Origin: Prorocentrum cordatum
Lineage: Eukaryota; Sar; Dinophyceae; Prorocentrales; Prorocentraceae
DNA: 64,000 nt
Assembly (NCBI GenBank): GCA_963575745.1
Contig: CAUYUJ010016072.1
Span: forward strand, 298,501 to 362,500
Direction: 5' to 3'
Positions 10,174-20,720 of the stretch are shown here, piece by piece (positions within the stretch are counted from its first letter, which is position 1; every line of letters begins with the position of its first letter). The notes beneath the pieces are model-generated. The model had not been told where the DNA came from. It saw only the letters and a list, made by a program, of their open reading frames with translations, and made no database searches. The position numbers and the translations under genes are program-made.

Positions 10174-10684
10174 TTGGTGTGTCGTGGGGGGCCTCTCGTG
10201 GGCCTCTTGGAGGCGGTTTGGGCGCTTCTTGGAGGCCTCTTGGGGCCTCGTGGGATATCCTTTGGGCCTTTTGGAGGCCTCTTGGGCGCCTCTTGGGCGC
10301 CTCTTGAGGCTCCTGGGGGCTTCTCGGGGATATCGAATGTTCGGTTCGTTGTCTCCTGCTTGGGCCCCTCTTGGGTCCGTCTTGGGGCCCTCTTGGGCTG
10401 TCTTGAGCGCTTCTTGGGCCATCTTGGAGCTCTCTTGGGCCGTCTTGAGGCTCTCTTGGAGGCGTCTTGGGCTGTCTTGGGGCGGTCTTGGGAGCCTATT
10501 GAGCCGTCTTGGAGCGCCGGAAAGCTGAAAATGCGATAAGACCAACATCTTTCGAACATCTTCGTAAGATCGACGATTATGGCCTCTTGGGGCTCTCTCG
10601 GGAGGCGTCTTGGAGCTCTCTTGGGGCCTCTTTGGGCCCTCCTGGGCTGTCTTGGAACGATCTTCGTGCGCCTTAGGCACCCTT
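10174..10684. repeat. CCTCTTGG-rich body with hairpin core
   Basis: Degenerate repeats of CCTCTTGGGG/CGTCTTGG fill this stretch. The core copy at 10519-10600 has diverged arms, but its inner palindrome has changed in concert to ATCGACGAT (ATCG pairs with CGAT). No gene. Confidence 0.7.
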
Positions 10685-10870
10685 GGCCTCGGCAGTGCGA
10701 ACACGGCATACTTTGCGAAGGTTTATGGCTTCGGGGATGCGACTATTGCATACTTTACGGTGGTTGTTGCCTCGGGGACGCAGTAATTGTTTAGTGTGCA
10801 AGGGTCTGTGGCCTCGGGGACGCGAGCATTGTGCAATTTACGAAGAATTATGGCCTCGGGGGCGCGAGTC
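10685..10870. repeat. 41-42 bp tandem repeat, about 4.5 copies
   Basis: Units start at 10685, 10727, 10768 and 10810, each opening GGCCTCGGGGACGCGA-like and followed by ATTGTGCAATTTACGAAG-like sequence. Divergence is 15-25%. A run of 14 C follows at about 10896-10909. Confidence 0.8.
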
Positions 10871-11690
10871 TCATGTATTTGTTCGTGTCCCACGCCCCCC
10901 CCCCCCCCGGAATTCAGGCAACGTGATTCCGGGGTGGTAACCGAGCGGTGTGGGGCTTCCCCCCCGTCGCGCGGATTTCAAACATTCGCAATAGGCAGCA
11001 GAACGCAGTATTGTAATTTTGGAGAGTTGAAACTGCAACTCGTGCAGGGAGCAGCACAGTTTGGCCTACATCCTGGTGGCACCACAAGGGGGCCGATGGA
11101 TTTCTGTTGCCATCTAAAGAGTCTCAGACCGTTGTCTTCTAAAGGGCAATTCCCCGCAATGAATATGCATTTTTGTGGAGACCTATGAAGAAGGAATTTT
11201 GAGGACGGGTTTATTACAACATCGTTGGCATTTCTTGATTTCACATTGGTCCGCCTCCTCGTCTTCCTTCCCGTGCGCCCATTCGTCTCCCTTCTCGTCC
11301 TCCTTCTCGTCTCTCCTCCTCGCCGGCTTCCTCCAATTCCCTTTTTCCCCCTCCCTCACTACAGGTTCTCGTTCTCGCCGTGGGGAAGGGGTCTTGGAAA
11401 AAGGGTTTCGGGGGAGGGGAGAACAAGACGGAGACAGAGGGATAGGATGCTGGGGACTTGAGCAAGCTAAGTGCCTCGCGCGCCATATCTGGCATCCTAC
11501 CCTTCCCACCCATCCCCTCCCTTTTGCGATGGAAGAACTCGTGTCCACTGGGTGTGGTGCAGGATTCTGATTGCTCCCAGCCATCCTGTGGTGTTGGGTC
11601 GAAGAGGGAGCGGCCCCGCGTTCCTTCTCATCCACCTCCTCCACTTCCTCACCCTCCCGTTCCTGCCTCCTTCCGTCACCCCCGCTATTT
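10871..11690. other. no gene seen; CT-rich stretch
   Basis: 10930-11230 is non-repetitive without a convincing frame. 11250-11690 is pyrimidine-rich (TCCTCGTCTTCC-like), and its long frames on both strands are composition artefacts. Confidence 0.5.
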
Positions 11691-13215
11691 TGGCACATTC
11701 CTTACGCGTTTCGTGCCCCCATGGGGAGCTCCACCGAAGACCCTAGTGGCATGGTGCGCATTCCGCGCACCCTTTCATTTTTCCACACCCCTCACACGTT
11801 TCGTTACCCCATAGAGAGCTCCGCCGAAAGCCCCAGCTGCATTGATCGCATAGGGGGCCACATGCGAACCCTACCCCTACCCCTACCCCCTACGATTTCT
11901 GAGGGGGGGGGGGGGGTCACTTCGCTCGGGAGCTTCCGAACGAAGTGAACCCCACCCTCCCCCTCTGAAATAGTGGGGGGTAGGGGTAGGGTTCGCATGT
12001 GGCTTCCTATCGCATGCCGCCCCCCTATGTTTTTGCACACCCCTCACACGTTTCGTGGCTCCATAATGAGGGAGCTCCACCGAAGATCACAGTGGCATTG
12101 TTCGCATGCCGCCCCCCCTCCAGTTTGCCACACCCCTCACACGTTTCGTTACCCCATAGGAAGCTCCACCGAATGCTCCAGAGGCATGGTTCGAATGCCG
12201 CCGCCCTCCATTTTAGCACACACCTCACACGTTTCGCGGCCCCACAGGGAGCTCCATTGAAGGCCCCAGTGGCACCGTTCGCATGCCGCACCCCCTCCAC
12301 TTTACCACACCCCTCACATGTTCCGTGGCCCCATGAGGAGCTGCACCGAAACCCTCAGTGGAATGGTTCGCATGCCGCCCCCCCTCCAGTTTGCCACAAC
12401 CCTGTGGCCCCATAGAGAGCTCCACCGAAGGCCCCCGTGACATGGTTCGCATACCGCACCCCCTCCACTTTACCACACCCCTCACGCGTTTCGTGGCCCC
12501 ATAGGGAGCTCCACCGAAGACCCCAGTGGCATGGTTCGCATGCCGCCCCCCCTCCACTCTGGCACACCCCTCGCACGTTTCGTTACCCCATTGGGAGCTC
12601 CACCGAAGGCCCCAGCATGGTTCGCATGTCGCCCCCCGTCCAACGTGGCACACCCCTCACACGTTTCGCGGCCCCACAGAGAGCTCTACCGAAGGCCCCA
12701 GTGGCATGGTTCGCATGTCGCCCCCCATCCACTTTGGCACACTCCGCACACGTTTCGTGGCCCCTTCGGCAGCTCCACCGAAGGCCCCAGTGGCACGGGT
12801 CGCATGCCGTTCCCCCCTCCTCTTTGGCACACACGTTTCGTGGCCCCATAGAGAGTTCCACCGACGGCCCCAGTTGCATGCTTCGCATACCGCCCTTATA
12901 TTTTTGCACACCCCTCGCACGCTTCGCGGCCCCATAATGAGGGAGCTCCACCGAAGGCCCCAGTGGCATGTTTCGCATGCCGCCCCCCTCAACTCTGGCA
13001 CAAACCTCATACGCGTCGTGGCCTCATGTGGGGCTCCACCGAAGGCCCCAGCGGCATGAATTGCCCCCCCCCTCCCCTCTGGCACACACCGCATACGTTT
13101 CGTGGCCCAATAGGGAGCTCCACCGAAGGCCCCAGCGGCAGCGCCCGCACGTCGGTCCCGCTCCATTGCGGCGCACCCTTCGCGCGCTTCGTGCCCATAG
13201 GGAGCTCCTCCGAAG
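11690..13215. repeat. satellite, about 89-bp unit, roughly 15 copies
   Basis: A unit of 85-91 bp recurs: GGCACACCCCTCACACGTTTCGTGGCCCC, then ATAGGGAGCTCCACCGAAG, then GCCCCAGTGGCATGGTTCG, then a poly-C stretch. The CACGTTTCG word falls at about 11708, 11798, 12050, 12141, 12231, 12487, 12577, 12662, 12749 and on to 13180. The array is interrupted once by the palindrome at 11847-12016. Frames through it are artefacts. Confidence 0.93.
11847..12016. repeat. 170-bp near-perfect palindrome with GGGGTA/TACCCC arms
   Basis: The two halves fold on a centre near 11931. The outer arms are CATGCGAACCCTACCCCTAC against GTAGGGGTAGGGTTCGCATG, the inner arms TCACTTCG against CGAAGTGA. Pairing continues outward into the satellite (CGCATGTGGC..CCTAT), so the inversion includes satellite sequence on both sides. 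It is either a fold-back insertion or an inverted duplication within the satellite. Confidence 0.85.
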
Positions 13216-14997
13216 GCAGTTCCCGCAACCGCCGTATTCACAACTGCATATGGTTGGGTCCTGCTCAGGTGATTGAAATGACCCCATCGTGCGATGCGCA
13301 ATCCAAAGAGGGGCGTCTTGCACATGGGAAGAAGAGGAGTTGGCGGCTGAGCAGGAGGAATAGGAGGACGGTGAGATAGAAGGAAGAAGAACCAGCAGCA
13401 ACAGGATCAGGATGAGTAGGAAGAGCAACAGGAAACAGAGGAGGGGAACAGAGGGGACAGCGACGACGTTGAAGGAGTCGCACCTAGAAGTGTGGCCAAC
13501 GTTGCAGCGGTAACGCCTCTTTACAAACACCGAGAGCGTTCCGACCGAACGTAATTTAGGAAGTACGTGCCGAGTACTGAAACCGTCTGTGTAACAGAAA
13601 CAATGTGCGGAAGAGGCGGGGCAAACCCGAACAGCATCACGGGAGAGAGGAGAGTGCTACTATTGTTGCGTTGTTGCAGGGGGAGGTGAAGGCGGGGGGA
13701 GAGCGGAGAGGACTGGAGGGCAGGAGGGCCAGAGGAGGGCTGGAGGAGTGGGGTGGGAGGGGAGGGAGCGGGAGAGGCAGATGGGGGCATTCGGGGGGTG
13801 GCGCCAAGAGACCCCCAAGCGCGCCCTGCCGCAGATGACGAAGGCGCCGCGGACGCCGCCGGCGAGGGCGCCCGAGCCGAAGGAGTCCGTCCGCCGCCCC
13901 TCGTCCGCGCGCAAGCGGGTCGTGAGGGAAGCGGTCCTGGAGGTGTTTGGCCGCTCTCGGGCTCCACAAAGGCCCTCCCCGGGCCCCAGGACCGTCAACA
14001 GAACGACGCGGGATGAGGAGCTGGTCCCGGGGATGGGCCCCGGGATCCGGAATCCGTTTCCTAAAGTACCTGCTTCTCTCATGGCAGCACCGCCTTTCGG
14101 CGGCGCGCAGCGGGGTGGTGTGAGGGGGGCGGCCTCCTGAGAGAGCGGGGGGGCCCCTCAGAAGGCGGGGGGCCCTTCTGCCCAGCGCCCGGATGCCTTC
14201 AAGGAGGCTTCTCGCCAGGAGGGTTTCCGAGAAGCCTTTCGCCTTCTAGGAGAGCCGCCCCCTCGCACCACCCCCTCGTGCGCGCCGCCAATGCCTCCTT
14301 CTCCCCATCGGAGCGCAAGACACCCTCCAGACGGGGCCAGGGTGTCTCCGCGGCCCGTGGCCCGTCTGCCGTGCGCAGACAGGTCGCGCCCGCGTCCCGT
14401 GCCAGGACATCCGACGATTTTGTTGATGTCAATGGTTGCGTGCTTTTCCTCGATTTCGGCCCCTGGGGGCTCTTCAAAAGCTGAGCTGGGACGCAAGAGG
14501 GCTGCACCCTGGGAACAGGGGTCGAGGCCTCTGGGGACCGCGGGTTGGAGAGATTCATCCGACGGAGGTCTGAGTTCGACCGGTGCTCGCCACGACGCGA
14601 GGGGGGTGGGGAGGGAAACGGGTCCTCGACCTTGGGGAGTTCCCAAGGGCAAATTCTCGCGCGGGTGGTTGTAGGGGGTGACTTTGGGGTTGAAGGAAGG
14701 GGTTTAGGGCTCTTTTTGGGCCCCTGCTGGCTCCAAAAGGGGCCCCAGAGGGTCCCTTCACGTGCAAGCTGTAGGAGTATCATGTGAAGCATATGTGAAA
14801 CAGTGCACGTGCACATGTGTACTGCGTGCGCGCCCGCCTCCGCAGCCATAGGTTCGAGGGCAGGGAAGGGCGGAAAGTTGTGCCTTACGTCTGAGCCTGG
14901 CTATTGACAACAGTACCTTTATCTTGTCTCTGCGTCGATCGTCATGTGCGGCTTTCTGACGGGAAGGGAACCTCAAACAGGTGCAACGATCCAAGCA
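13216..14997. other. no supported gene; possible short exon near 13830-14000
   Basis: Purine-rich (AGGAGG) stretches at 13320-13460 and 13660-13800 flank GC-rich DNA. In the plus frame around 13832-14020 codon use looks gene-like (KAPRTPPARAPEPKESVRRP..), following a CTGCCGCAG that could be a splice acceptor, but it is too short and compositionally simple to call. 14150-14900 shows nothing further. Confidence 0.35.
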
Positions 14998-16880
14998 TGG
15001 AGTCGAATCCATCACGGACCCGGGTCGAGGACGCATTGCGCAGTGAGTTGGAAGTTTTGAACGTGAGGGCGTTGGGTGCGGAAGAGCTGCTGACCGACAT
15101 CCGGAGCAGTAGAGGCCGCAGTTTCATTGAAGAACATGGGAGGTTCATCCTGGCATTGTCTGGCTTGACCAACCCAGTTGGGCGAGGGCGCGAGCACGAA
15201 AAGCCAGCGGCATTGGTACAAGAGGAAAGCCGTCTTGCACACTCTGAGAGCCGTCGCGCGCAAGAAAAACACCATATTGCACACACTGAGAGCCGTCGCG
15301 CTCGAGACGAAAGCCGTCTTGCACACATCGAAAGCATTCGTGTTGAACGTGCCGCCACGAAGTGCGCCGAACTGGCCGCCGAGCATGAGGTAGCCCAAGC
15401 AACACCCAACGCATCCTTGCCTTGCAGACTCCGTTCTCGATACCGCCGCGTCCGTCGGGCTGGAACGATGTAGAGGTGGAGTCTTTGCGTGCCGAATTGG
15501 CGCAACGTAGTCTGCAGCCACATTCCGTGACTGCGGTGTCCAATTTGCTTGCAAACGAGCTATCGGAGGAGAGGGCCGCAGACCAGCGGCTCGAGCTGGC
15601 ACAAGGGGCCGGTGATCCCAACTTGCACGCTTACGCCGTATTTCGGTAAGCTGCCGAGATGCAACTTCGATGCCAAGAGTTTGTGGCACAACAGGAGGCC
15701 GAGCGGTTCGCTCGGGACGCAGCGTCTGCAACCACACAGGTAAACGCCATTGCCGTCATGGGTGCCGATATCAAAGAGCTTCCCAAGGTCACAGACGAAG
15801 CTCTTGCGATCACAGCGGCGGCCGATCGTCTTACCAAAATCATCGAGTGGATACATGAGGCTGGGTCGAACGTAGCAACGACGTCCCCCCGGTAAGGTCT
15901 ATTGGCAAGCGGCGCTGGATCACGCCACGGATCATCATGTGTTGTTCTGTGCAGCATCCCGATCGTGCGCCCCTTGGTCGCACACTACTACAGGCCCATT
16001 CCAGTAAAAGGTTTGCCTGTCGTTTTCCGGTTGTCGCCTCTAGTGCTGGCCGCCCTGCCAAAGGGTCTACGCGCGCGAGCGATCTGCAACGACAGGAGCA
16101 CCAGCATGACGACTGACTACTTGCTGATGCTGTTGCTGATGAAAGCGCGCCGCGGCACGCACACGAGCGCGCAGAGCTCCTGGGATCGATCGCCGGCGCG
16201 TCGCAAGCGTGCCCTGGTGAGGATATCGAGGTGGAAATTGAGCAGTGGAGCCGGCCCGTTTCGCATCTAGGTCGTTTTGGCATCGCGGTGCTGGACTACG
16301 GCATCGCGGCAATTCCCGCGGACGAGATCGTGTCGGTATTAGATTCGAACCAGAAGTTTGGTTTGGATCGGGCATCGCTCGCGCGCCAACGCGGCGTGGG
16401 TTCTGTCAGGCCTGATGACGCAGCGCTGTTTGACCACTGCGTCGAGCGCCTAATTGGATTGGCGCGCGTCGAGGGAGGAGCTGCGCCGCGCACCCGGCGG
16501 CAAGGTCTGAAAGCAACGGGGTCTGAGTCAGACCCAGCCGCGCTCGCAGCCAAAAGCGCCGGGAAGGCTGCCGGAAGGCCCTGCTGGTTCTGCTCGTCGG
16601 GTCGCCGTTGCGTCACTGGGAAAACGCGCCCACTGATCGTGGGGCCCCGCCGACGGGAGGGGGCTTCAAATTTGGCCAACTGGGTCACAAATCAGCAGAC
16701 TGTCCGGCAGTGGGGCGCAGGCCTGGCGAGCAGCCAAAGCCAAAAAAAAATGGCCCGCAAAGGGCGGCAGCGTCTCGCGCAGCGCGACGGCGAACGGGCC
16801 GCCATCGCAGTCGCGGCGCCCCAAGGCCCATCCGTCCGAGAAGGCGAACGCGGCTGACAGAAACAAAATGGCCAGCGCCA
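14998..16880 (+). pseudogene. decayed gag-like protein with coiled coil and zinc knuckles
   Basis: Coding-like sequence runs through three frames. From the ATG at 14998 comes a helical, charged protein with a repeated phrase (ESRLAHSESRRAQ / HIAHTESRRARDESRLAHIES). After a shift near 15420 the second frame continues (VESLRAELAQRSLQPHS..) with a TAA at 15647 and another at 15893. A third frame (about 16110-16640) gives EIEQWSRPVSHLGRFG.. and ends in Cys-rich sequence (CWFCSSGRRC), followed in yet another frame by FKFGQLGHKSADCP. The last two resemble adjacent CX2CX4HX4C knuckles that have lost cysteines. Coiled coil followed by tandem knuckles is the layout of retroelement gag proteins, so a dead gag is the best reading. 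No pol was found next to it. Confidence 0.42.
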
Positions 16881-16889
16881 CGATGGCGT

Positions 16890-18365
16890 TGAAGGCGAAG
16901 CAAAGGCGCGATGCAAATCTGAGAAGCGTTGCAGGGCCTCACCGGAGCGCCCAAAGGAGGCACTGCTGTCGCGCCCACGCAGGGTGCGCCTCCCGAGTCG
17001 GGAGGTCGAACGGCTCTCGTGCAGCGCGCCATCGAAGTCGTATCGTCTTATATGAATGCGCCGCCGATGGCGGCTGCCAGGGGCCTGCCTGCCGCGGGCC
17101 GGCGGATGCTTGGCAGCGGCGCCAGCGCGGCGTTTTGCCGTCGAGCAGAATAAGGCGCCAAGTCGGTTCGAGTCGGTCTTACAAGAGTCAGGCGAAGCCC
17201 GCTCTGCAGCCATCCCAATGGCGATGTCATTGAGGAAGGGCCACCTCTGTGCTCCGCTGGCGCCATCGGCAACGAAGCTCGCTTCAGCACGCAATGGCGC
17301 CCCCATGCGGGCGCGAAGCTGGCGCAATTGACGCCAGACTAAGAAGAGAAAATACCAGAGGCGTTCGCGAAGGGATCGCACTCGATCTCACCGAGGACGG
17401 CAGGCAACGCCCCGCACTTAACGGACCAGCAGGCGCAGGCGATCACAGCGCAAAGGGCTGGCCAGGCCAACTCGGCCAGCACCCTGCACCGCTCCGCCGC
17501 GCACCCAAACGAGGGCGCGCCCCCCGGCAACGCGCGCGTCACAGAAGTCCAAGGGGAAGGGGGGGCAGAGAAGAAACAGGCCGCCCGAGGCCAGGTCGCG
17601 AACCCGCGCTCGCTGCGATCCACCGCGCCCAGGACAAGGCGCCCGCTCTTGCCAGCAATCGCACCGCAGGTAAAAGAAAACCACCAGTCGCACCTCCGCC
17701 CCCCGACTTCGAGGGTCGACGGCGCGGGGGGCGATTCGCGCCCCCCGGCCCCGGCGCTCGAAATCCGGGCGCAACGCCGAAAATATGCACGCGCGCGTTT
17801 TGACGCACATGATTTGTTGCCAGATTTTGACCCCGCGTGAGTGCATTGCGATGAGGCAGATAGGCAATGCGCCGGCCCCGTGAGGGAGGGTTTCGGCCGC
17901 CGCGCAAGCAGGTGTGAGCAGCGATGATTTGTTTCCGCTGTGGATTTCTGTGGGTCTTTACCTGCCGCTCCAAATGGGGCCGAGTGGATTGTGGTGTTCA
18001 TGCGTGGTGATGGTGCGTTTTGATATGAAAACGCCAACTATTGCACCACCAGTAAAAACTCTGTACGTCATGGTATACATTGCATGCAAAGTGAGCTCGG
18101 GGATCTCGGCAACAAATTCGCCATTCACAGCGGCGAGGACAATTGTTGGAATTCCCCTGAGGTTCGCGAGCACACGGAGGGAAAACGGAGGCAGGCTACA
18201 TCTTTCCGTTTCAGGTACGCACAGCACGAATTCACGGCAGGGGGTTGCGTTCCGCGCCCATTGATTCGCTCGCGTTTTCGCTTCCGCCCGCAGAATCCCA
18301 CGGCGGGTCAGGGGATTTGATTTTCCCGGAATCAAGAACATATACTCCTCCTTGCAATCGCATCA
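16890..18365. other. GC-rich stretch, no gene recognised
   Basis: Open frames exist on both strands but none shows a recognisable domain or a consistent codon pattern. Part of it (to about 17350) could be the 3' continuation of the decayed gag-like region. Confidence 0.4.
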
Positions 18366-18369
18366 TTTC

Positions 18370-19140
18370 GGCGGCCGCCCCCGCGCTCGTCTTCGATGCC
18401 ACCCGCGCAATCTACGGCGGCTGGGAGGGGTTGAACATTGAGAGACAACGCAACCATGCGCTGCTTGCCTGCGCTCCATCTGAGGCGATTGTTTATGCGC
18501 CCCTTTTCGCGCCCCCCCGCGCAATCTGCGGCGGGCCGGGGTGGCGGGAATTCACGACAAGGCCATGGTCTCTTGCCCCTAAACGCATCGATGCCGCTTC
18601 CGCTTCCGCTTCCGATTTTGCCACCGCCCGCGCAATCTACGGCGGGTGGGCGAAGCAGAACATTCAAAAACAGCCGTGGCCTCTCGCTTCCAAGCGCGCC
18701 GACGCCGCCCCCCCCCCTCCCCCCCCGCGCAATCAACGGCGGGCGGGCGAGGGGGGGCATTCGGAAAAAAAGGTCGTGGTCTCTTGCTTCCAAGCGCGCC
18801 GATGCGGCGACCGCGCCCGCACGCGCCGTCGACCTCGCCCGCGCAAGTCTGCGGTGGCTGGGGGGGTGGGGGGACATTCAAGCTATGGCCTCCCGCTTCC
18901 ACGCCCGCGGTTGCGGCGGCCGTTTCCGCGCTCGTTTTCGCCCCCGCTCGCGCGGTCCACGCTGGCTTGGAAAAGCGGAAATTCACAGACAAAGGCCGCG
19001 GTCTCCTGCCCCCCAGACGCACCGATGCCGCTCCCGCGGAAAATTCCAGAAACAAATGCCAATTGCGGCGACCGTTCCCGCCCCCGCCCTCGATTCCGCC
19101 CGCGCAGTCTACGGCGGCTGGGAGGCAGGGGACATTTTCG
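18370..19140. repeat. about 111-bp tandem repeat, seven copies
   Basis: The landmark GCGCAATCTACGGCGG recurs at about 18407, 18518, 18631, 18726, 18840, 18949 and 19102. It is followed by a variable part and a CTCTTGCTTCCAAGCGCGCC-like segment. The long plus-strand frame through the array is a consequence of the period. Confidence 0.85.
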
Positions 19141-19144
19141 AAGA

Positions 19145-19695
19145 GGCACTGGGAGGCGCCCTGGCAGGCGCCCCGGGGAGGGGCGGTTGGAGGGGCCTTG
19201 GGAAGCGCTCCGCGGTAAGCCGACCGCAATGCTGGAAGCGGGAGGCCAAGGCCTTGTAGAAAATGGCCCGCTTCTTCCAGGGCGCCCCCCAGCGCCCCTC
19301 CCAGCGCTCCTCCCTGCGCCCCTCCCAGGGCGCCTCCCGGCGCTCCTGGTAGCGCACCTCCCAGGGCGCCCCCCGGCACCCCTCCCGGCGCTCCTCCCAG
19401 CGCGCCCCCCAGCGCGCCTCCCAGCTCTCCTCCCAGGGCGCCCCCCAGCGCTCCCCCCAGCGTTCCTCGCAGCGCTCCTCCCAGCGCTCCTCCCAGCGCT
19501 CCTCCCAGCGCTTCGCAAGGCGCCTTCCGGGGCGCTCTCCAGGGTGCTTTCCAGGGTGCTTTCCAGGGCGCTTTCCAGGGCGCTTCCCAGAGCGCTTCCC
19601 AGAACGCCCCCCGATGCGCATGCGAAGGCGCGCCCCAGGACGCCTGCTAGGGCGCTTCCCAGCGCGCGCCCCAGGACGCCTGCCAGGGCGCGTTC
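19145..19695. repeat. 12-bp minisatellite (CCCAGCGCTCCT)n
   Basis: Degenerate 12-bp units of CCTCCCAGCGCT/CCTCCCAGGGCG continue for over 500 bp, drifting to CTTTCCAGGGCG at the right end. Confidence 0.88.
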
Positions 19696-19749
19696 CAGTG
19701 CTCGGAGCGGCCAGCTCAGGTGGACCAGATCCCGATCCAGTAAGGAGCC

Positions 19750-19858
19750 GAGCGGACCAGACCCAGATCGAGTCCACACGGAATCGTGAATCAATCTAAA
19801 GTGGTTTGTTTCGGTCGGGCTAGATCACGATCGAGTTTGACACGAATCGTGCATCAGC
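19750..19858. repeat. 44-bp direct duplication
   Basis: Sequence containing GATCGAGT..ACACGGAATCGTG recurs about 64 bp downstream as GATCGAGT..ACACGAATCGTG. Short, no coding content. Confidence 0.6.
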
Positions 19859-19884
19859 GGCGCCGCCAGGTCCATTATGACATT

Positions 19885-19892
19885 CATTATGG

Positions 19893-19923
<31 letters not shown>

Positions 19924-19957
19924 ATGTATATATATATACACATATATCTATATATGC
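19885..19957. repeat. TATA/TGTA microsatellite
   Basis: Alternating TGTATGTATATA units, an AT-rich island in GC-rich surroundings. A second such island lies at 21165-21222. Confidence 0.85.
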
Positions 19958-20239
19958 ACTTGAATGGGGGCGGCGCAACTGCGCCGTCACATCTGGCTGG
20001 TGCAGGAGAATCGTAACCGAACCTGCGTAGAATACGGCGCAGCGGTGAAGCGCGCGCGCAGGATCGCGCAATATGACTACCCGCGCCGCGCCCGCAGCGG
20101 CAGCAATTGAGGACAATTGAGGCGCGCAACAAACCAGTGTGTAACATTAGGAATGCAAGGCCATATATAATTCTGCACGCCTCGCGCAGCCCCGCCAGCC
20201 CGCGCGGGAAACCTGCGCGTCGGAGCTGACCGGGGCAGG

Positions 20240-20720
20240 GGCGAAGAGACACATCTAGGGAAACAAAGCGAGCAAGAGGGTGGCCGCGGAAGGCCCGTTC
20301 GGGCCAACTCCGGGCGCCGCGCGGGGGCGAGGGGGCGGCGGGGGGAAGGGGGGGGGCGAGGATGGCGAGGAGGGCGCGGAGGACGAGGGCGCGGACGCGG
20401 ACGAGGACGAGGATGGCGAGGGCCAGGATGAGGACGACGCGGACGAGGACTCACGGAACCATTTGGAGGTATTTTTGCGGCTGCTGTTGCTGGTTATTTG
20501 GGAGTGTTGGGTGCCCTCCTGGAACGCCCTCGGTAACCCTGGAAGGCGTCTTGGGGTCATGTTGGAGGCCATTGGTTACGAGATGGGGCGCCCGCAACTC
20601 AGCCCCCCCCCTCCCCCAAGGATCCAGCGCAGCGTTTCTTGGGGCTGTCTTGGAGTGGCCTCGGGGCCGCCCGGGGCATCTTGGGAGCCAATTTGAGCCA
20701 GCTTGGGCAATCTGAGCTAA
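20240..20720. repeat. composite repeat: head, GAGGAC-type triplets, CTTGG body
   Basis: The head GAAGAGACACATCTAGGGAAACAAAGCG.. is shared with 42620-42665. It is followed by a GGCGAGG and GGACGAGGAC purine tract (20310-20450) and then CTTGGG-rich sequence to about 20710. No gene; the long frames are triplet artefacts. Confidence 0.65.

Noticed and set aside
2502-10178. TTGG on both sides of the copia element as a target-site duplication
   Set aside because: The two TTGG words are offset by 3 bp relative to the LTR ends, so they are not a true duplication at the insertion point.
18245-19789. 514-codon plus-strand frame and its minus-strand partner
   Set aside because: Both run through the 111-bp tandem array and the 12-bp minisatellite; openness follows from the repeat period and GC content.
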